Assembly (NCBI GenBank): GCA_018985235.1
Contig: JADGIG010000269.1
Span: forward strand, 1 to 11,194
Reading direction: 5' to 3'
Length of the DNA: 11,194 nucleotides
From: Sanchytrium tribonematis
Lineage: Eukaryota; Sanchytriomycota; Sanchytriomycetes; Sanchytriales; Sanchytriaceae
Part shown: piece by piece, positions 6,171 through 11,194 of the stretch
Position numbering within the stretch: the stretch's first letter is position 1
Layout of the letters: every line of letters starts with the position of its first letter
Translations under genes and position numbers: made by a program
The notes under the pieces: model-generated
Told to the model about the DNA's origin: nothing
Databases searched by the model: none
The model's input: only the letters and a program-made list of their open reading frames with translations

Positions 6171-6217
6171 GGTAAAAACGGTCAAAAATGTGGAAAAACG
6201 TGGGGTCGCGGACCAAT
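6171..6217 (+). promoter_or_regulatory. Copy 2 promoter: phased A5 tracts and AAAACGTG-N10-CCAAT
   Basis: The 172-bp gap between the two transporters holds three A5 tracts starting at 6174, 6184 and 6194, an exact 10-bp period that should bend DNA. The third runs into AAAACGTG (6195-6202), followed by 10 bases and CCAAT (6213-6217), the same composite as upstream of copy 1. The 10-base spacer overlaps an inverted repeat, GGTC-GCG-GACC (6204-6214). A further palindromic AACGTT lies at 6237-6242, followed by TTC. The composite ends 74 nt before the ATG at 6292. Confidence 0.4.
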
Positions 6218-6291
6218 AAAATCGATCGTAAAAATAAACGTTTTCTCATTTAAATGCAGTTTTATAAATGATTTAACACTGGTTTTAACAT

Positions 6292-7789
6292 ATGGGATTG
6301 GAAAATGCAGTTTGGCTAGTTGTGATGGGTTTCATTGTGGCATTCCTCGATGGGTTTGGGATGGGTGCTAACGATGTTTCTCATTCCTTCGGTACATCCG
6401 TTGGAAGTGGAACATTATCAATGCTTCAAGCATGTACAATCGCTGTATTCACTGAATTTTTGGGTGCTGCATTACTTGGCAGTAATAATGCTAAAACCAT
6501 TAGTGGATTGGCCAAGGCAAGTAATTTTGAGAAAGATCCTGGACTGTTGATGTTAGTTATGGTCAGTGCCCTACTAGGATCTAGTATTTGGACAATCACT
6601 TCTGCAAAGATCGGCTTACCTGTATCAAGTACTCACAGTATTAGTGGTGCAGTAATTGGCGGTGTTTTGATATTATATGGCGCAGACTTTGTGAATTGGA
6701 GCATTCAATCAGGCGTAGGTAAGATCGCAATTTCATGGGTCACATCACCAATAATTGCAGGGATTGTTTCTGCGATAATTTATCTAGTCACTAGAACATT
6801 TGTTTTGAGACACAATGATTCATATAAAAGAGGTAAAATTGCTATTCCCTTTTACTTCTCATTTACAATATTGATTGATGTCTTTTTGATTATGAGCAAA
6901 TCTGCGTTAGCTACATCTGTCAGCTTAACGTATCAATTGGTAATTTCTGCAATTGCATGCTTCGCATCATTCATCTTTTTTCTTTTCTTTTTTGTTCCTT
7001 GGATTCATAGGAGAGTCTCAAATGACGAAGATTTAAAATGGTATCACATTTTCTACATATTTGCTGTTCCAAAACAACCTGTTCGAGAAGATCCAGAACT
7101 TCAAGATGAGGAACAGAATTTGATTCCGGACAAGAAATTCATTAAAAGAGCCACAAACAAAATATCTAGTATTATGTTAAGCAACGTCAAGAAAAACATG
7201 CATGAAGAAACTGCAGAGCATATTGAAGAATTGCACGACAAGGCAGAAAAATTTGATGAAAAGACCGAAAGACTATATGGATACGTTCAAGTGTTGACGG
7301 CAATGTTCGCATCTCTTTCTCATGGAGCAAAGTACTATTTGTTTATTTAGCGATGTTGCAAATGCAATAGGCCCTTTAGCAACCATTTATTATATATATG
7401 AGAATAAGAATGTATCCTCATCTATTCCAGTTCCAATCTGGCTTCTCGCGTTTGGAGGATTTGCCATCGATGTTGGTTTATTTACAATGGGTTATAGATT
7501 AATGGCCGTTTTAGGTAAGGAAATGACATATATATCTCCAAGTCGAGGATTTGCGGCTGAATTGGGTGTTTCTCTGACGGTTATTACTGCGGCTGCACTT
7601 GGAATACCTGTGAGTACGACACAGTGTATTTGTGGAGCAACCGCTGGAATTGCTCTTGCAAGTGGTAACTTTAAGGCTCTTAATTGGAAACTAATGGGTA
7701 AAATTTTTGGCGGTTGGATCATAACTATGCCAATTGCTGGATGTTTTTCTGCGTTGATATTGTTTATATTCACCTCAGCCTTGAAATAA
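6292..7789 (+). CDS. PHO89: PiT-family phosphate transporter, copy 2 (one 19-nt intron)
   Basis: The coding sequence is join(6292..7331, 7351..7789), giving 492 residues, a usual length for fungal Pho89-type transporters. It imports inorganic phosphate with a cation across the plasma membrane. Residues 25-33 are GANDVSHSF, followed by GTSVGSGTLSMLQA, SNNAKTISGLAK and GLPVSSTHSISGA. The central hydrophilic loop (about 260-330, acidic then amphipathic) precedes VLTAMFASLSHGAN. The second signature GANDVANA (345-352) and GIPVSTTQCICGATAG follow. The two halves are the family's internal repeat. The protein is very similar to copy 1 while third codon positions differ widely, so both copies appear selected. 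This copy is intact. Both share the unusual VSHS where yeast Pho89 has VANS. Two AATAAA signals lie at 7785-7790 (across the stop) and 7796-7801. Confidence 0.93.
7332..7350 (+). other. 19-nt spliceosomal intron in transporter copy 2
   Basis: The intron gtactatttgtttatttag is 19 nt, GT-AG, phase 2. It splits Asn347 (AA|C), and removal gives GGA GCA AAC GAT GTT GCA AAT GCA, GANDVANA. Unspliced, the frame ends at the TAG of the 3' splice site, so intron retention would truncate the protein before its second half. Confidence 0.95.
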
Positions 7790-7801
7790 AAAAGCAATAA
7801 A
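7785..7801 (+). terminator. Twin AATAAA signals at the copy 2 stop
   Basis: AATAAA at 7785-7790 contains the TAA stop (7787-7789), and another at 7796-7801 follows 6 nt later. Both are 45-61 bp before the Raptor ATG, so the 3' UTR must be very short or overlap the next promoter. Confidence 0.45.
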
Positions 7802-7845
7802 TTTCATAAAATATAACTTCTCCTACGTTTTTGAAACCACACAAT

Positions 7846-10800
7846 ATGTATTTTGCTCTAAAGGAAGCTCATGAAGGAAAAGTGGCACTGCAAAAATCAG
7901 AAAAATCCAAGACTGTGGCTGTTATCGTTGCAATGTGTTTAAATTTAGGCATTAATCCGCCAGATCAGGTCAAGCCAGAAAATTCCGCAAAATTGCTAAC
8001 TTGGCAACTTCCGAAAAATAGTGATACCATCATTCGAAATGTCCAAATGCAATATCAACTTTGGCATCCAAGAGCAAAGTATAAGCTGCTGCCAGATCCT
8101 AGCTTAGAAGATCTTAAAAAAGTTTGCGTAGCCTTAAGAAAAGCTGCAAAAAGCGACAGAATACTTATACACTATAACGGTTATGGTGTACCCAAACCAA
8201 CTTCGAATGGAGAGATTTGGGTATTCAATAAGCAATATACCCAATATTTACCGGTAAGTTTACACGATTTGCAACATTGGACTCAGTCTCCATCTATTTT
8301 TGTGTGGGATTGTAACAATGCTGGAAATCTTTTAAAAGCTTATAAAAAGTTTGCCGCACAGAAAGATAAAGATTTGAAAGACTTGGATTTGCCCTTATTT
8401 ACTGACAACATTCAATTTGCAGCGTGTCAACCAGATGAGAGTGTTCCGTTGCATCCAGATGTACCAGCTGATTTTTTTACAAGTTGCCTTACAACTCCTA
8501 TAATAATCGCTTTGCGATGTTGGGTTTTGGAAAACAGAGACAGATTTCCTGATATTGATATTGACAAACTCATTGATTTTCCTGGAAAATTAAACGATAG
8601 AAAAACGCCTTTGGGCGAATTAAACTGGATTTTCACCGCTGTCGTAGATACCATAGCCTGGGGATTATTTCCGCGTGACGATTTTAAAAAGCTTTTTCGA
8701 AATGACTTGCTCGTGGCTGCATTGTATCGCAATTTCCTACTTGCCCAAAGACTCATGCGCCAATATGGTTGCACTCCAATATGCGACCCGCCAGTTAGCA
8801 TCTATGCTTATCGGCATCATCTTTGGAGTCAATGGGACGTTGTTCTGGAAAAGGCCATAAAACAGATTCCTCAAATCATGAAAGAGGAGACAGATGATAA
8901 ACGTGATTTTGATAATTATGAACATTCGTCTTTTTTTAGTGATCAATTAACAGCTTTTGAAATTTGGCTTGAACAGAGAAGTGGTCATGTGTATAAATCT
9001 CCTGAACAATTACCAATACTTTTACAAGTGTTGTTGAGTCAGGCTCATAGAAGTCGAGCGCTAATACTACTTGCTAAGTTTTTGGATCTAGGAGCCTGGG
9101 CCATTAACGAAGCACTTAGTGTTGGTATATTTCCTTATTGTTTAAAGCTTTTACAGAGCCCTGCTCCGGAGCTTCGCCCAGTTTTATGTTTTATTTGGGC
9201 AAGATTGCTAAGCATCGAAAGTGACTTTCAGAACGATATTGTTAAAGATAACGGTTTTTTATATTTTTTTCAAGGCATGGGTACCCAATCCTACGATTAT
9301 GATGAAAAAACTTTTTATTCATTATATTTAGTTAATTGTGCATTTGTTCTAAGTAAGTTTGTCAAAAATCACAATATTGGAAAAGATTTGTGCATGAAAA
9401 ACGGACTGGTTCAATTGATATGCCGCCAATTCCAAGAGCTAAATACGGACGATCTAAGTGACGAAATAGTTTTAAGTAAGGAATGGCTACTGTATGCTTT
9501 AGCCTCCATCTGCGAAGACTTCAAACAAGCAATTACTATTGCTAGTAACGAAAATGCTTTAACTTTAATTTTACCATATTTACAACACAAAATACCAAGA
9601 GTCAGAGCAGCAGTAATTCATTGCTTGAATTCTCTTTTTAGTATAGAATTATTTGACAAAGATATATTATTAAATGCAGTCAGCAAAGCTTTGTATTTTA
9701 TTAGTGATATTAGCGTGCTTGTACGATTGGAGCTTTTGAGTTTCGTCACAAAAATATTAAGTCAGTTTTCAGAAGATTTGAGTCACATCATTTTGTTACA
9801 TTTGCAGGAAATTAAACACAATGCTACTTTTGAGTTAAAGAAGAAGCACAATGTTAGTCCTTCTATGGATTCTCCAGTCGAAAAAGACAAATTTTTGGAT
9901 TCTGTTTGGAAAGCTTTGCTTATTTTTAGTGTTGATCCTCACGATGAAATAAGGCGTGAAGCGCAGGCGTGCCTCGACGCACATATCATTACTTTCTTTG
10001 GGTCTTGGCAGGAACAAGACAAGAGAATCACGGATGAATTTTCAGCAACAGACTCAGTTATCCAGGTCATAAAGTTGTCTCAAAAGCCATTTTTACGAAA
10101 AACCAAATCTTTTGCTGACTCTCTCAGACATTTTACTCAAAATATTTCTACTTCTTCACCTTTTACTGCTCCTTCTCAGCAGGGTCTCTCTGCTCCACAT
10201 ATTTTAAATCATAAAATTCATGAAATGCTAAGACACATCATTGTGAAGCCTCACTCATTTAACTACGCATCGAAATTAATGATATCTACGTTAGATTCGC
10301 AGTATTCGATGCCGTTTAATAAGGAACAAACCAATACCTGTCATTTCTTGATGGACCACAATGTTCAGGTTTGTAAGAAATATTCTCAGATATCTAAATT
10401 TGAGTCTCTGAAGTATTCAATTCCAATTGATTACAAATGCGATGACTTTGTATTCCATCCAGCAGTCCCTCTCTCACTGACTGTATCTAGAATGCATGAC
10501 CAGTCTCATATATACGCTGCAGATTCTGGAAATTTATTATCCACGATACATGACAGATTCGCGGAAAATCTTGTGATTTCAAATAGTATATTTGTAAATA
10601 CCTCAAGCACTGTAAATGTGCTCAATACATTCTGTATTTAATATTTATTTAGTAGACGGCAGCATTGGTGTGTATAAAATGAATTTTGAAGAAGTATTGG
10701 ATGCTTTAAAGTCAGGTTCGAAAGTCGTTTCAACCAAAGTTCATGGTAGTCGGCCTTTAACTGATATCATATTTCCAAATCCTAAAACTGAAATTATAAC

Positions 10801-11194
10801 CGAATGGCATGAGCAAAGTGGTAAATTATTTTTTACTGGAAGCTGTAAGATAATCAGAATATTTGATATGAAAACAGAGTTGAAGCATCAGGAAATTCAT
10901 TCAAGAAGCAGCGTGGATATCTCCACTTTTAGTATTGACCATGATGGAAGTTTATTTTTGACTGGATTTGCTGATGGGATGTTGAGAATGTTTGATGTTC
11001 GGTCAAGTACGAGAGATTCAATGGTATTTTCTTCTAAAGCTCATAAAACCAAGCTTATGTGCTCTAAATTGCAAAAATATGGAAAATATGTCTGTTCTTG
11101 TTCAAAGGATGGTGACTTGAAAATATGGGATATCCGAGCGATGTCTTTTCCCTTGGTGACTAGCAGCGTTGAAAACAATGTTTATAGTTGTGAT
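7846..11194 (+). CDS. RPTOR: Raptor/KOG1, TORC1 scaffold subunit (3' partial, one 19-nt intron)
   Basis: The coding sequence is join(7846..10633, 10653..>11194), with 1110 residues visible. Raptor is the substrate-recruiting scaffold of TOR complex 1, which couples nutrients to growth. The raptor N-terminal caspase-like (RNC) domain spans about 20-230: NLGINPPD (33-40), ILIHYNGYGVPKPT (106-119), NGEIWVFNKQYTQY, SPSIFVWDCNNAG (148-160) and PADFFTSCLTTPI (207-219). DRKTPLGELNWIFTAVVDTIAW (251-272) links to the HEAT-like repeats, with SSFFSDQLTAFEIWL (361-375) and PEQLPILLQVLLSQAHRSRAL (386-406). A Ser/Thr-rich linker lies near 750-780, then the WD40 propeller, which the intron interrupts and which continues past the right edge. 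The conserved His of HYNGHGVP is Tyr113 here, while Cys156 is kept. The start is the first ATG in a frame that otherwise opens with TTG at 7831. Confidence 0.95.
10634..10652 (+). other. 19-nt spliceosomal intron in Raptor
   Basis: The intron gtatttaatatttatttag is 19 nt, GT-AG, phase 1, with no G or C outside the terminal splice-site G bases. It splits a Leu codon (T|TA). Removal joins NVLNTF to LDGSIGVYKMNF, which matches the DGAIRVWKNF strand of the Raptor WD40 domain, and opens 180 further codons to the window edge. Unspliced, a TAA inside the intron (10639-10641) stops translation. Confidence 0.93.

Noticed and set aside
7831-7845. A TTG start for Raptor five codons upstream of the first ATG.
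   Set aside because: A nuclear gene of this kind is expected to use ATG. The extra residues match nothing in the family.
1-11194. Nucleomorph or bacterial origin.
   Set aside because: The 19-nt introns recall the Bigelowiella nucleomorph, but phosphate transporters, Raptor, TIPIN and complex I subunits are not expected in a nucleomorph. Introns, SmF, AATAAA signals and eukaryote-specific families exclude bacteria.
1-11194. tRNA, rRNA, CRISPR array, transposon or viral genes.
   Set aside because: No cloverleaf, direct-repeat array, transposase, integrase or long terminal repeat was seen. The only sizeable repeat is the pair of transporter genes.

Overview
This is a gene-dense, intron-bearing, AT-rich eukaryotic nuclear segment. 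Every protein I can name is a eukaryotic housekeeping or signalling factor. The lineage signals point to a fungus, probably an early-diverging one. The NDUFB11/ESSS subunit has the fungal-style segment after its membrane helix, complex I is retained, and PUS10, which budding yeast lacks, is present. I cannot name the species. A compact Rozella/microsporidia-grade fungus or another small-genome opisthokont would fit.

Layout, left to right. Positions 1-182 hold the lysine- and acid-rich C-terminus of an unidentified protein (+). It meets MOB1 (-) tail to tail across 12 bp. MOB1 and PUS10 (+) diverge from a 140-bp shared promoter. TIPIN/Csm3/Swi3 (+) and the splicing core protein SmF (+) follow. 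NDUFB11 (-) converges on SmF and diverges from a histidine phosphatase (+) across 146 bp. After a 219-bp interval with a doubtful short ORF come two tandem PiT-family phosphate transporters (+). Last is Raptor/KOG1 (+), the TORC1 scaffold, which runs off the right edge inside its WD40 propeller.

The main discovery is a set of three spliceosomal introns, each exactly 19 nt (5665-5683, 7332-7350, 10634-10652). They have GTA...TTTAG boundaries and are very AT-rich. Each looks like a frameshift that cuts a gene in two, and removing it restores a known motif: GANDVANA in both transporters and the first WD40 strands in Raptor. The two transporter introns share position and phase, so the intron predates the duplication. 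Transporter copy 1 has a further break at an A9 run (5455-5463) that no GT-AG intron I can find repairs. It is a homopolymer error, a slippage site or a fresh mutation.

The intergenic DNA also has structure. ACGTTT (either strand) is concentrated in the short upstream regions and almost absent from coding DNA. The two transporters share an AAAACGTG-N10-CCAAT element with identical spacing. Copy 2 also has three A5 tracts spaced exactly 10 bp apart. Several AATAAA signals overlap or abut stop codons, as expected in a compact genome.

Functionally the window mixes mitotic/Hippo-type signalling (MOB1), tRNA modification (PUS10), fork protection (TIPIN), splicing (SmF), respiration (NDUFB11), phosphate uptake (two PiT genes) and nutrient signalling (Raptor). 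It is not an operon. Phosphate import beside a TORC1 gene is suggestive, but may be chance.
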